Positions 35,531 through 46,640 of a DNA stretch of 64,000 nt are shown one piece after another. This DNA is from Apium graveolens (taxonomy: Eukaryota > Streptophyta > Magnoliopsida > Apiales > Apiaceae), in the NCBI RefSeq assembly GCF_009905375.1, contig NC_133647.1, positions 49,534,506 to 49,598,505 on the forward strand, given 5' to 3'. The position numbers were made by a program, and so were the translations under genes. Below the pieces are notes generated by a model, which saw nothing but the letters and a program-made list of their open reading frames with translations, was not told where the DNA came from and searched no databases. Position 1 is the first letter of the stretch. Every line of letters starts with the position of its first letter.

Positions 35531-36248
35531 TTGAATATAAGATGATTGTTTGGGTGAAAGAATGAAGAAATGAAGGGGATGGAGGGCCTCGGCTATGGGA
35601 TGGCCGAGAGTGAGGGTTGAGCCGAGAGGGAGGGAGGAGAAAAGGGGAGGGTGGAGTGAAAATGGAGTGATCATCACTTTAGTTTTGTTTTTATGTCTTT
35701 GACTAGACTAAATGTGAGTGGATTTAGGAAATGACAAGAGTAACCCTCTAGCTAAAGTTAGGCAAGTTTGCATGCAAGGTCAAGGAGGTAATTTGGCTAG
35801 CAAAATGTGAGTTAGTGGGGTGGAGAATGTCTTCTTTGCCCTTTGGTTAAATAGAAGAGAGTTTGCATGCAAGGTTATTCATGTAATTTGATAATTATTA
35901 AGCAACTAATTTCCAAAGATTTATTTTTATATAATAAAGTACAAGTTCAAAAATTATAAAATTTATACCATAAAATAACTTGGATTTTTAGAGACTTTAT
36001 AAAAATCATTTTCAAAATTTGTGTACAAAATGTCTTTTAAAAGAAAATTTTTCCAAAGCTTAGAATATTCCTTATAAATCAAAAATAAAGAAATTAAATA
36101 AATTCTTGCTTTGAAAAAATCATATACTACCCAAAGCAAATTTAAAATGCAGAAATTTTCACTCACACAAACGTACAAGCATTGAATATATTTTTATTTA
36201 ACTTAATATTATTCACAAATAATATTACATAAAATGCCGGTCGTAACA

Positions 36249-36253
36249 GTTAT
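36249..36253. repeat. Right TSD of element C (GTTAT)
   Basis: Identical to 22716-22720. It is followed by TACA, the last four bases of the B LTR. Confidence 0.95.
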
Positions 36254-36257
36254 TACA

Positions 36258-36262
36258 TGATC
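36258..36262. repeat. Right TSD of element B (TGATC)
   Basis: Matches 8845-8849. D's internal sequence resumes after it and aligns with B 16393 onward. Confidence 0.92.
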
Positions 36263-37130
36263 AGTCATCATCGCGCTGATGATGACACACTTCTCTATAT
36301 TTATTGCAAGGGTTTCTTAGGGTTTCCTATACCTAACTCCCTTATCACTTCTCAACTCTATTTCCTTTATATCCCTTTATACTCCTGCCTTTTTTAGTCT
36401 TTTATTTTCGTTTCCATTACAACCATTATATGAACCAACACAACATAAGCATTGATTTCAAACATCCCGTCATTCTAGATTCGTGTCCTCAAAATGAATC
36501 TTGACAACTTTTACAACTTAGATTCATAATTCATCATACTCGTCCTGCTTTTGTTCTGGTTCTAAAGCTTTTACACTACCTCCATAACCTTGGGAAGTAC
36601 TTTCCTGAAAATAATTGTCTGAACTTTAATCAGTTTATTATAACCTCTGCCCCGTGCCTTTCTTGGCCTTTCACCAACGGGTGGCCTCTCTCTTAGGGGT
36701 AAGTGACAAAAACAGTCTTTTATGCTTCATCAATCATTTAGAATCTCAAATGATTCCTATATTTCCTTTAGCCAGGCTCTTGCCTCGACTGGGTCACCTA
36801 TTTCCTTGGAACTCTGAGAGCGTAGCGACTTAAAGGTCATGAAAAAATTTCCTACTGCATTGATTCCTCACGGTGGTGGTTGGGAATAAAAGTATAAGTT
36901 CTGTTTAGACAGGTCCATGAATTTCCGTATAGGAGTACCGTCTCGGGTCTCCTTATTTTGATCGACTTATGTTTTCTCAGTATGAAATGTTTCATCCTTC
37001 TCCCATAATCAGGGTTATCTTATACGTTAAAATCCTTGTTTTTCATTTCATTATATTATGGGTTCTTTCTTTCTTGATGGCGACCTCCCTGACTATCACA
37101 TTCAGGGTTTTCCCTAAATCTTATTCCTCG
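36263..37130 (-). pseudogene. gag: Element D gag remnant
   Basis: Parallel to B 16393-17268. Recognisable are FKSLRSQSSKEIGDPVEAR (out of phase with its flanks), KTVFVTYP and EAKK-like traces, with many stops. As in B it lies downstream of an RNase H/integrase fragment. Base 36263 adjoins the B TSD, and the rest of D continues below 8849. Confidence 0.6.
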
Positions 37131-37970
37131 AACTATGGCTTCCATCTAAGATCTCGTCCTTAAGCTCTTGAACGTTTGGAACCCAAATTCTGTAGGAATA
37201 CCTTATTATTCCCTTATCATCTTTCTCGGTATTAATCTCTTCTCTATTTGTTGGCTCTCTGCCTTCATTCATCACTTTTTCTTGGCACTATATGATCTTT
37301 TTTCCAATAACTCAGGCTGCATTACAATCTCAAACAGCTTTTCGGTATCGGCTCCGGTTGCGTTCACTCATATTTCCATTTCCTCAAAATCTCTTATCAA
37401 CTCTCTCAAAGACATTATCATCTTGAGTCTCCCCTTTACACTAAGGGCATTAGCCACCATTTTGGCTTTCCCTGGATGATAAAGAATCTCATAATCGTAA
37501 TCCTTGATTAGCTCTAACCACCTCCTCTGGCGCATGTTGAGCTCTTTCTGCGTGAAAATGTACTAGAGCACTTATGGCTTAGGTAAATCTCGCACTTCTC
37601 TCCATACAAGTAGTGCCTCCAATCTTTAGGGCAAAACTATTGCCACGAGCTCAAGCTCATGGGTGGGGATATCGAATTTTATATTCCCTTAATTGTCTTG
37701 ACGCGTACGCGATTACCTTGTTGTGCTGTATAAGAAGCACCCTAATTCCTTATGCGAAGCGTCACTATACATCAAAAAATCTCCTTTTCCATCCGGCAAC
37801 GCCATCATAGGGGCTGTCACCAATCTTTGCTTCAGTTCTTAAAAGCTATTCTCGCATTTCTCTATCCATTCGAACTTCTCAGTCTTATGAGTAGCCGCGT
37901 TAAAGGGGCTACTATCTTTACAAACTTGAACGAACCTCCGGTAGTGACCGGCCAATCCTACCTCTGATAG
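37131..37970 (-). pseudogene. Extra pol fragment before gag (element D)
   Basis: Same fragment as B 17269-18104: RT end (YRRFVQVCK-like), RNase H with [20 protein letters not shown], the linker, and the integrase N-terminus with [15 protein letters not shown] to about GSHSSRNK, where gag begins. Both ends appear to coincide with those in B, so the rearrangement predates both insertions. Confidence 0.75.
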
Positions 37971-38007
37971 TTTCCCTAACCATGGTTATCAATTCATCAG
38001 TGGTCCT

Positions 38008-38139
38008 TTATTCATTCTTTTCAAGATCCTCCACGGGATCCTACTCAGCAACAATCCCTTCTAGGACAACATCCTCAACCGCTACATCCTCAATATGAAC
38101 ATCATTTGATCCCTCGTTAGGACGTTCTATCGGATCCAC
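38008..38139 (-). pseudogene. Leader mini-ORF of element D (start lost, one stop)
   Basis: Corresponds base for base to the B leader ORF (18142-18273). The start codon is GTG instead of ATG, and a TAG interrupts the acidic part. The acidic core HIEDVAVEDVVLEG is identical to B's. Confidence 0.5.
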
Positions 38140-38385
38140 AATATGATCTCCAATAAGTAATAAAACATCATCGCGCTGTTGCTCCTCAACCTCAGGGTTC
38201 GGAGTCCCGCTACCATATACGATAACGAACTACCCTTCTATCACGATATTTATAAGGGTTCCCATAAGGGTTTTAACTGTCAGTACTACGTTAGGTAGCC
38301 CCACTATGAACTTGGCAAGAGTTCTTATTATCTTAGTGAACTTATTATCTTAACGCCACATCATCTCTAAGGTTTATAACGCTTA

Positions 38386-38397
38386 GCTCTGATACCA
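38386..38397 (-). other. Primer-binding site, initiator tRNA-Met (element D)
   Basis: Sense strand TGGTATCAGAGC, four bases from the LTR end, as in B. Confidence 0.94.
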
Positions 38398-38401
38398 TTT
38401 C

Positions 38402-41400
38402 TATAACACCCTTAAATCCGGGGTCGGGGATCCGGATTGTCACGAGTTCCATTTCCCTTAATAATACTTAATCTTAATAATCAACCAACTACTGCGTACT
38501 GTGACCCCACAATATACACACACCACAAGTTATAGTCTCAGAGATGAATATTCAAAAATAACACAAGTCATTTTATTCCATAATTATAATCCATTACACC
38601 TTAAAAAGGGTTTCTGAATAATTTACATATTCTTTGCCATTATTACAATTCATAAATATACATAAGTCTGGTACATCAAAAGTTGAAAGCCTAGCCTATT
38701 GGTAGATCTTACCTCAGCTACAACGGCATCAACGCCTAGAGGAAACTGGGGAACGTTTCCTATCCGCTCACGAATTGGGAGCTTGGTCCTGTTTATCTTG
38801 TCTATCTGTTATTGTGTGATGAAAGAAGAAAGCAAGGGTGAGCAACAAGCCCACCAAAATAACATGTATAATGATTAACAATATATGAGCATTCTCATAG
38901 CACTCATGAAAGTCTTGGTCAAGAAGAATTGGATCAAGTTTGACCTCTTAATACGACCAAGTCGCAAAATATTTAGTATATATGTATATATACTTTTCAA
39001 ATTCTTTGAAATCCTCTGCCATGCATAATATACGCAGAGTTCCAGTTTATAACTGTATAAAAATATCATTGCAAGGCGATCTCATATATCTAACCTTGTC
39101 TCAATGTTTTTATGAAAATCTTTGTCATGTATAAGATAATCATTAACCAGATATAAGTTGAAAAGGTGAAGTTACGAGATACTCCAATATACTTATATCT
39201 TTTCCGAATACTACTTGAACTACCACTGTTCAAGGTATAATCCGTTTCAAAAGTTCATCACATAGATGAGACTACAAGATAAGATTTGAATAGATTCAAT
39301 CCTTGAAATATCATTATAAATAATGAAGTTACGAGATACTTCATTAAGTCCCGATATATATACACCTATATATATACATTTTATACATTTCTTGAAAACC
39401 TCTGTAATGAAAATTATAAACAGAGTTGTAATATCCAATGAATTTGGAAAGGAGAAAACCTTGGCATAAACCTGATATCTTGCTGATCAGGCAAAGATAC
39501 CAATAAGTAACCTTTTCTACTAGTAGATGGACGAATTCCCCACTGGTCATCACCCTGGCCGCATTTGACCTATGCTGGACTGCCACTCAGCCACTTACGC
39601 ATTGATGGACTCCCACTGAGCCACTTACACTTTCATGGACGCCCACTGAGCCCAGGTTGCTTATGCCGACTCAAATAGATGGACTTACTTCCCGAATGTT
39701 GGGCAAGTAATCAAGATGTTTTCTCAAAACAGCAACCTCGTTGCGAATATAAAATACACCACAGAGTCGGATCCCTCAGGTTTTGAGCGAGTATTTAAAT
39801 CCCCTTCGAAAGGAAGATCTTAAATATAAAATGAGTTTTGGGATCCGCTCTAACTTTTAAAAATCATTTTGAAGACTCGAAAACATTTTTAAGAATGTTT
39901 GGAGTAATTCTGATTTAATGAAATAAATCAGTCCCGATATATTAGAAAATATCTGAATATTATTATTTAAATAATATTCCCATAGGGATAATCTTTATAA
40001 AAATAATTTGAAGTACAAGTTTTAAAACTCATACTTAAAATGAATAATAAATAACCAAAGATATACTTATACGAAAGTACGATCTTTATTTGAATAATTG
40101 AAAATAAGTTTGATTGTCAAAACATCATTCTTTAATAAAATAAAGAATATTATTTAATAAATAAGCGGAGTCATGAGTCCTCGAATGAATATTCAAAATA
40201 ATATTCATTAAATAAAATAAAGTTATCGAATAAACCTTATTTGATTAATAGTTTTGAAAACTATAACTATTTATATATAAATATATATATAAATATAATA
40301 TACTCGGGAACATCGACTCCCGGTTTAGATAATGTTCACCTTTGGGTCCCCTATACTAAGGGTATACGCAACTACTGTTTATCTCTAGTATAGGTATTAT
40401 TTAGTTTATAAGCAATTGAATCAACAATTAGATATCAAGATTACGAAACAGACATGCATATATACCATATCACATGCTCCAATATATCGCAAGATTTGCT
40501 AATAACAATCATGCACTTATCACAAGATAATGCATATACATATATTTACATCACAATAACAGTATAACGGGTAGAAAACTTGCCTCAGTGTTCCCGGATA
40601 GACTTAAGCTTAGAGTGGGTCCGATAACCTATGAACAACAACATAAGTCAGAATTAAACCCCGATCGCTTAAGAAACTAGACTTTAACCAATTGAACCCT
40701 AACGTTCGCTTATGATCACTTCTACGCTTAACGAATCACATAAGTCGCTCGAGTACCCTCGGCTCCACCATTTTTAATAAATTGACCATTAATAATTTTA
40801 AGGCGATTTTTTCGTGAATACCCTACCAACTGCCTAATGCACTTTACATAAATGTTTCATACTCCAATTAGTTATTTAAGGGCCTTAACCAAGGTTTCAA
40901 AATAAGGCGAGGGGTAATGGTTCGTTCGCGAAATGCCGTTACTTAAAACGGTCGTTTCTCCTAAACCGTACATCGGATTCAAGCGTACCACATATCAAAA
41001 CGAAGCTCGTAACATGAACTATCTAATCATGGCAATGGTAAAAACCTAACAGTGAGTTCACGGGTCCTGATGTTAAGAACAAAAGCAGTCTAAGGTAAAT
41101 CGGGCATTACGACGGCTATGTTTACGCGATTACCAAAGTTTATACAACTCCAAATCAATCACAAACCAACTTACAACCAACATTACAACCAAAATCCATC
41201 CAATCCTAACTACATCAGTCCATTACTTCATGTTTTATCCAATTCATTCAATCACAACAAAAGCTACTAACCATACTAAGGTTCATTAACTAATAACCAA
41301 GATTCAACCATCAAAATCACTACAAACTCAACCAAACTTTAAGCAAACAAGCATAATGCTTCCCATATACTATATCAATCACAACCATTCCTAAATACTC

Positions 41401-42375
41401 AAAAGTAAAGCTAGGGTTTGAAGTTTTATACCTTCTTGAAGCTTTTAATCAATGAAAGATCCTTGGAATGCCCATGGAAGCCTTGATCTATGCTTAAGCT
41501 ACCTTGACCTTACAAATAAAATCAAAAATCAAAAATTTGTTCTTGAAAGTTACTATTAACCCTAAACTAAATGATTTATTTGAGCTTGTAAACCTTGGAT
41601 TCAAGCACTAAAACTACTTGCTCTTCTTAGTTATGAAATATAGAATCCAAGGAAATAAACCTCTTGAATTATGATTGAGTGGAGCTTGGGTTTGGAAATT
41701 TTTCTTCTTGTTTTTCTTCAAAAAACCGTGAGCAAGGAGATGGGGGGGAGAAATGAATGTGTTTGCTTGGTTGTTTCCTTTTTGTTTGTTAATTAACCTT
41801 TTACCATGGTAAAAATTGTGTGGCTCACAATCAACCAACCAACCCTTCCCATTTGGTCATGCTTATGTCATCTACTTATGTCATCTTGTTACACTTGTCT
41901 TCCTCTTGTTGGTGTGATGACATCATCATCCACTAACCCCTTTGATTAACTCCTAATTACTTGTCTAATGATCGCTGATCTGTTATACGGTTCGCTTAAC
42001 TTTCGTTCGCGTTTATCATTCGAGGGATTATATCCGGGATCTTATTATTTGGGTTCCCCTACCCTTTCTCAATATTTTATATTTCTTTTATAATCCCCTC
42101 TTATAATCCTTGAATTTAAATCCTTTTAATCATGTTACCTTATACTCAATTCTTTCGGTATCTGGTGGATTTTCGGGAAAAATCAAAGTGTTCGAATTTG
42201 AATTCTGACGATCTTTACACACACTTATTTACTTTATGGAATACTAATACGATCTTAGAATTTCCATAACAGTACTCCTATATAGTGTGGTCTGATAATT
42301 TTCCTTAATCAGCATCATCAGCAAAAGTTACTATTCATCCGTGTTTCAAAAATTCCAAAAATTGGGGTTATTACA
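38402..42375 (-). repeat. 5' LTR of element D (3974 bp)
   Basis: Sense strand TGTAATAACCCC at 42375 to GGTGTTATA at 38402, so the 3' end is TA rather than CA. It is clearly diverged from the B LTR and has one minisatellite unit (40165-40222). The acceptor AATAACAG ends at 38806. Nothing else gene-like is seen. Confidence 0.92.
38650..38796 (-). pseudogene. LTR mini-ORF of element D (start codon lost)
   Basis: Equivalent of the B mini-ORF. ATA replaces ATG at 38794-38796, and the frame stays open for 48 codons to TGA at 38650-38652. It reads NRTKLPIRERIGNVPQF after the lost start; K9 is E here. GVDAVVAEV links the A (DVVAAIAAEV) and B (EAAVAEVE) versions. Confidence 0.42.
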
Positions 42376-42380
42376 TTCCC
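42376..42380. repeat. Predicted right TSD of element D (TTCCC)
   Basis: The five bases after the D LTR end; the partner lies left of the window. Confidence 0.5.
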
Positions 42381-43680
42381 ATTGTTCCATATAATAATTT
42401 TAGAAAGTACGCTGAAATGTCTTTGCAAATTAAGCATTATGGTAGATTCTTACTTGTTAAGTCTTGCATCCCTGACATCGCACCTACACGTATAATACTT
42501 TAACAATTCAATCATATTGGCGTTCTTATCTGATAACTTCGGGCTTTCTCTTTTAATTTAGAATACCCACGAACCATTCGACATAACGATCCTTTTGTTA
42601 ATAATTTTCTTCTTTTAGAAAGGTCTGGAAATCTTTCCAATCTTCTTCGATCACGCTTCGACTTCTGTTTAAATAATAAATTCTGATAGTCCTAGTAATT
42701 GAATGTATAGTTACTCCGTACGCTGATTCTGTTGTAAATTTTATCAAACAATATGTGCATTTTATTGTTAGGAATAATCAACTCCTTCATAATCGTGGGT
42801 TACTTTATTCTCTGAATTAACAATACTAAGTTTGAAACCAAAACCCTTCCAGGTAATCTGGATTTTCTAACAAACAAGAAACTCAAGTAGTAACCTAACA
42901 ACTAGTGTTTAAAACTTATTTTATTCAAAAAGGCTTTTAAAAATTTTGTAAGGAAAAATCTTTTTCGAGAACTTGTTTGAGAATTTTGAAAATCACAAAC
43001 CTGGTTGTCCTTACTATATGAGTTGGTTGTTGTCCTTCCTTCATATAACAAGGTACCGAATTAAATAAACGATCACATAAAGGTCCGTTCACTTCAATCT
43101 ACCTTTTCTCCTTCATCGTGTCCATTTACCTTCCTTAATCGAAGAAACTTCAGTTGTCGTTGCATGCTATCTTATTCATAGCCTCACATCAAGCTTCCAT
43201 ACTGGTAATACTCCCGTTATCCACTATACAATCATTAAGTGGAACAGACTATCCAATAGTCAACAAGTCGGCTAATGTCACATCACCTTGTTAAAATATA
43301 TATCACGTCATCATAACACCATTATCTAATTTCAAGAGATCCCCAGATCCATAATCTTCTCTAACTCTCTCTTTTTAACACTTATTTACTCTATTCCACA
43401 AGCTAGTCATGGGTGGCCTAATCACTAATAGCTTCTTGTAACCAGGTAACAGCTATCCTCCGAAACACTTAAATCTTCTTTCCAAACTTCTTCTCACCTT
43501 TATTTGTATCTCAATACTCACCATTTATTGTGACTCCCACATCCATCCTCATAGGTACAATTGCTTTATAGGACAAGTTTTAAACTGAAGGTATAGAACA
43601 GGGTGTAGGGTAAACTGAAGAGATACACTCACAGCCGAATGTCTAGTAAATAAGAATACACAGATGGAGGTTCTTAAATA
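42381..43680 (-). pseudogene. Element F internal remnant, probably gag
   Basis: About 1.3 kb without a useful open frame. On the minus strand a basic stretch (KSKRDRRRLERFPDLSKRRK) preceded by a NRISVRSNYTFNY-like pattern resembles the end of gag (SRVAVFELTTYT in G). The position after the leader also fits gag. Stops are frequent; nothing else is recognised. Confidence 0.35.
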
Positions 43681-43692
43681 GGTAGTCTCATA

Positions 43693-43869
43693 TCAAGAGG
43701 TGGTGGGATAGCGTAAAATAGTTTGAAGAGGTATAACTGTTACAACAGAAGGTAATACTATTAATACTGACGGAAGAACAAGGTGCAATTCAAATCTGGG
43801 AGAAGATGATGATCCTCCAACGGAAGGCTCCAAATGATCAGATGATACCGGGAAATCAGGATCTGCCAT
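43693..43869 (-). CDS. Leader ORF of element F (58 codons, uncertain)
   Basis: From ATG 43869: starts MADPDFPVSSDHLEP, with a serine run (GGSSSS) and a hydrophobic tail. The frame is open further upstream to an ATG at 43953. It occupies the same place as the G leader ORF, which starts MASLSSS. It may be a truncated relic. Confidence 0.3.
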   Translation of the reverse strand: MADPDFPVSSDHLEPSVGGSSSSPRFELHLVLPSVLIVLPSVVTVIPLQTILRYPTTS

Positions 43870-44053
43870 TGTCATTGTCTGGAAATCATATCGCAAACTA
43901 AGAATCCCGAATTGCAACACGAACCGTGCCGAAGACCTATTATACAGTCGCACTCAGCCTCACAACGTCCTATCTTTGTATTCCCTATTCCTAATCCTAA
44001 CCCTCTACCCAATCCTGACAACCTAGGCTTGTTTCAGTGACTTATAACCTGTA

Positions 44054-44065
44054 GCTCTGATACCA
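44054..44065 (-). other. Primer-binding site, initiator tRNA-Met (element F)
   Basis: Sense strand TGGTATCAGAGC, three bases after the LTR end GGGCGTCACA. Confidence 0.93.
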
Positions 44066-44321
44066 ACTTGTGACGCCCTCCAAACCCGGGTCAGAAGTTT
44101 GGGGTCCACACCACACACAATATACATATACCTGTATAAGAAATATTATTTGCAATGACCCTGTTTCACATAACCACGGATCGCAACAGGTTAAAGTATG
44201 AAAACAAGCCACAATCTTAATCTTTATTACAACGTACCAAATCCCAACTAATTTAACTTACAACTGATAATAAAATCAATCTTATAATCTGACTATCTCT
44301 CTACCACATGAAGCTTATGCT

Positions 44322-44326
44322 AGCTC
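44322..44326. repeat. Left TSD of element G (AGCTC)
   Basis: Identical to 57553-57557; together they bracket G exactly. Confidence 0.94.
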
Positions 44327-44626
44327 TATAACACCCTCCAAATCCAGGGTATAGATTTGGGGCATTATTAACAACAACTACAACTAAACCTACACAAGCG
44401 GAATATAAATATAATAATTACCCCGAACTAATACTACTCAAGATCTTTTAAGGGTTGAGTTGAAAACAAGACCCACATACTACACTTTATTACAAGCCCA
44501 AATAAATAAAACCTGTCTCAAGAACTCTCTTTGTTACAAAACTTTATTCTATCTATCATCTCACCACACAACATTTATTCAAACTACACAAAACTTTTAT
44601 TCAACCCAACATTGCTACTTATCCTG

Positions 44627-44743
44627 TTACACCTGATCTGGCAATTCAAAGCTCTCTTCGGGAATGGGAAGGAACACTCTTGGTATAAGAGGGTCCCGCT
44701 GCTTGACTCACTTCTTGACTATGCGGGTCCTGATGGGTTTCAT
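44627..44743 (-). pseudogene. LTR mini-ORF of element G, 3' LTR copy, with nonsense codon
   Basis: Same ORF as 54260-54376, but codon 12 is TGA instead of CGA, so only MKPIRTRIVKK remains. Confidence 0.4.
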
Positions 44744-45879
44744 TCTCTACCTTAACTGTAAAACAATAGGAATAACAATAAAAGGGGATGAGCCAAAATT
44801 GCTCAACAAGCCTGCAATAATATGTATATTATAAAGATAGAGAAATAAGTGAACCAATAAGCTGCTGGTTGGAACAACCATCTGAATCTGTATAGGATAG
44901 TAATTTGCCAATGCTGGCGAGTACCAAATGAACAAGACTGGAAATAAGAACCAACATATGCACTATAACCCGCTGATCAGTCAGGATATAGAACGGATCT
45001 ATACCCAACTGCATAGACCCAACCAACATAAAGAGTACTCAGGCAACTATGGCCTATTAAATAATGGTCTGGGTAAAACCCAGCCCGTATAGTAACCATC
45101 CAGTCCAAGGCTTAGCATCCGGAACAATCGAAATGCTTTTGATATATCCCAACACCAGGATATACCAGAGTATATGTAACAAGGGTAAAAAGGATTGAAA
45201 TATGAATAGGGAATTCATTAAATTGGGAGAAATCAAGAATCGAAATGAAATTGAAACAAACATTAATAAATGGGTAACAGTGTATATGAACAATGATTAT
45301 CAAAGGTAACTGATATGATAAAAGGAAATATAATTCACTATTCTGAATTTAGAATAGGGGAAAAACTTGCCTTGCGCGTACTTAACCTGGTTCAACTCAC
45401 CGCCTTCTGACCCTAGCTTGCTCTGCCTTGCTAATGCTGAACCAATCATGGAAAGATAGTCGTTTAGATAACTTACTATATACGTATATCTTGAATTGAT
45501 ATCACGCAACCTTATCAGTCTACCCATGTGTTTCTATCTGACTCGCATATATACACATTATATAGCACATAGATTCACATAATCACGTAAAGCACATAGC
45601 ACATAAAGCACATAATCAATTTTTAGACTTATAATTATTTTTAGAATTGATTCTAGACTCGTACCTGCATTAGCTAGTCTTATCTGATTTTATTATAATT
45701 TTTCAGAATTTATTCGGCTCAATTATACCCCTATTAGGACCTACGAACTATCAATTATCACCAAACCACTCTTTTTCGGAAGAAATTATAACTTCAACTA
45801 TTTTTATTGAATTCGTCTCATTTTTCTGAGTATAGGGGTCTTCATTTCGCTCGAATCGGACTAACGGTTGAATTATTAT

Positions 45880-46640
45880 AAATTAAACAAGATTTAATTA
45901 ATTAATAATTAATTATAAATAATTAATTATAATTAAACAATCCTTATTTATATTTTTAAATAATTAATTAATAATTATTTTATTTTAAAATAATTAATCC
46001 CTAATTATTAGGAATTATTACTATTTATTACAAATTATTATTACTTATTCGATCAGATCGATTATTTACAAATAATCAATCGATTTAATTAACTGGTACG
46101 CTATTTATCGAATAACTACGAATTACTCGAATTATAAACCAACTTAACGATTAATCACTCGTATATCTACGAGCTACTCGCAATTCTCGCATAATTATCG
46201 AACTATTGTATTATTATTGAAACTCATACGATTCGCTAATTAATTAGTTACTGATATCTAATTATACGATACGAATAATTACTGCAATATTATTCGAATA
46301 ACTAACGCTCGAATAATAATTCTAATTAGTGAATCACTATTCGCATTATTAACTAATTATTATATTATTAATCATATCACTTAATTATTTCTAATTCTTA
46401 TTTATTAATTAATTACCTAATTATTAATTAATTACCCAATTATTAATTAATTAGATAATTAATAAATAATTAGATAAATAATTAAATAAATAATTAAATT
46501 CGAATTTATAATTTAATAAAATAATTTAGAAATTAATAATACTAATTTTCAGAATTCAAAACTAATTTTTAATTAATTTTTAGAATTATTAAAAACTGAT
46601 TTTAATTACTAAAATATAAATAAATAATTAATTAACTAAA
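45880..46640. repeat. AT-rich ATTAATTA block in the G LTR
   Basis: About 750 bases dominated by overlapping TTAATTA and AATAATT words, repeated at 55510-56280 in the other LTR. Low-complexity, within the predicted intron; no unit period is obvious. Confidence 0.75.

Larger units (their letters stand above)
22721..36248 (-). mobile_element. Element C: complete, recent, coding-intact Ty3/gypsy chromovirus
   Basis: 13528 bp, minus strand: 5' LTR 32212-36248, PBS, leader ORF, uninterrupted gag-pol, polypurine tract, 3' LTR 22721-26757, TSD GTTAT. The LTRs are equal in length (4037 bp) and differ at about nine sites by eye (0.2%). At a commonly used plant rate of 1.3e-8 per site per year, that would be on the order of 0.1 million years. 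Chromodomain, fused gag-pol and long LTR suggest the Tekay/Del clade. A plausible autonomous element and possible helper for defective neighbours. Confidence 0.96.
32212..36248 (-). repeat. 5' LTR of element C (4037 bp)
   Basis: The promoter-bearing copy. Same content as 22721-26757 with about nine base differences. A degenerate internal duplication containing GGGCCT and ATGACATGG blocks lies around 34250-34760. A pyrimidine-rich ATG-poor stretch precedes the donor at 35530. Confidence 0.96.
8850..36257 (-). mobile_element. Element B: complete but coding-dead Ty3/gypsy element, interrupted by C
   Basis: Minus-strand element with 3' LTR 8850-12951, internal region 12952-18535 and 5' LTR 18536-22720 plus 36254-36257. 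Without C and one TSD copy it is 13875 bp. The primer-binding site, polypurine tract and TSD are intact. The two LTRs look only about 1-2% different by eye (2% in the first 650 bp, less beyond), yet gag-pol is broken throughout and carries an extra pol fragment in front of gag. It therefore looks like a non-autonomous copy mobilised in trans. Confidence 0.9.
5860..42375 (-). mobile_element. Element D: rearranged Ty3/gypsy chromovirus split by A and B
   Basis: Minus-strand element. Its internal region is seen as 5860-8849 and, after element B and its TSD, 36263-38401; its 5' LTR is 38402-42375. Joining the two internal pieces across B gives the same order as B's own internal region, so D and B share one structure. 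Its 3' end (chromodomain, polypurine tract, 3' LTR) is beyond the left edge, cut off by A. The LTR end on the sense strand is TATA rather than TACA. D lies in the decayed gag region of F. Confidence 0.85.

Noticed and set aside
42381..43680. Possible host gene between D and the F PBS
   Set aside because: No open frame or splice-like coding pattern; position and faint gag traces fit the internal region of F.
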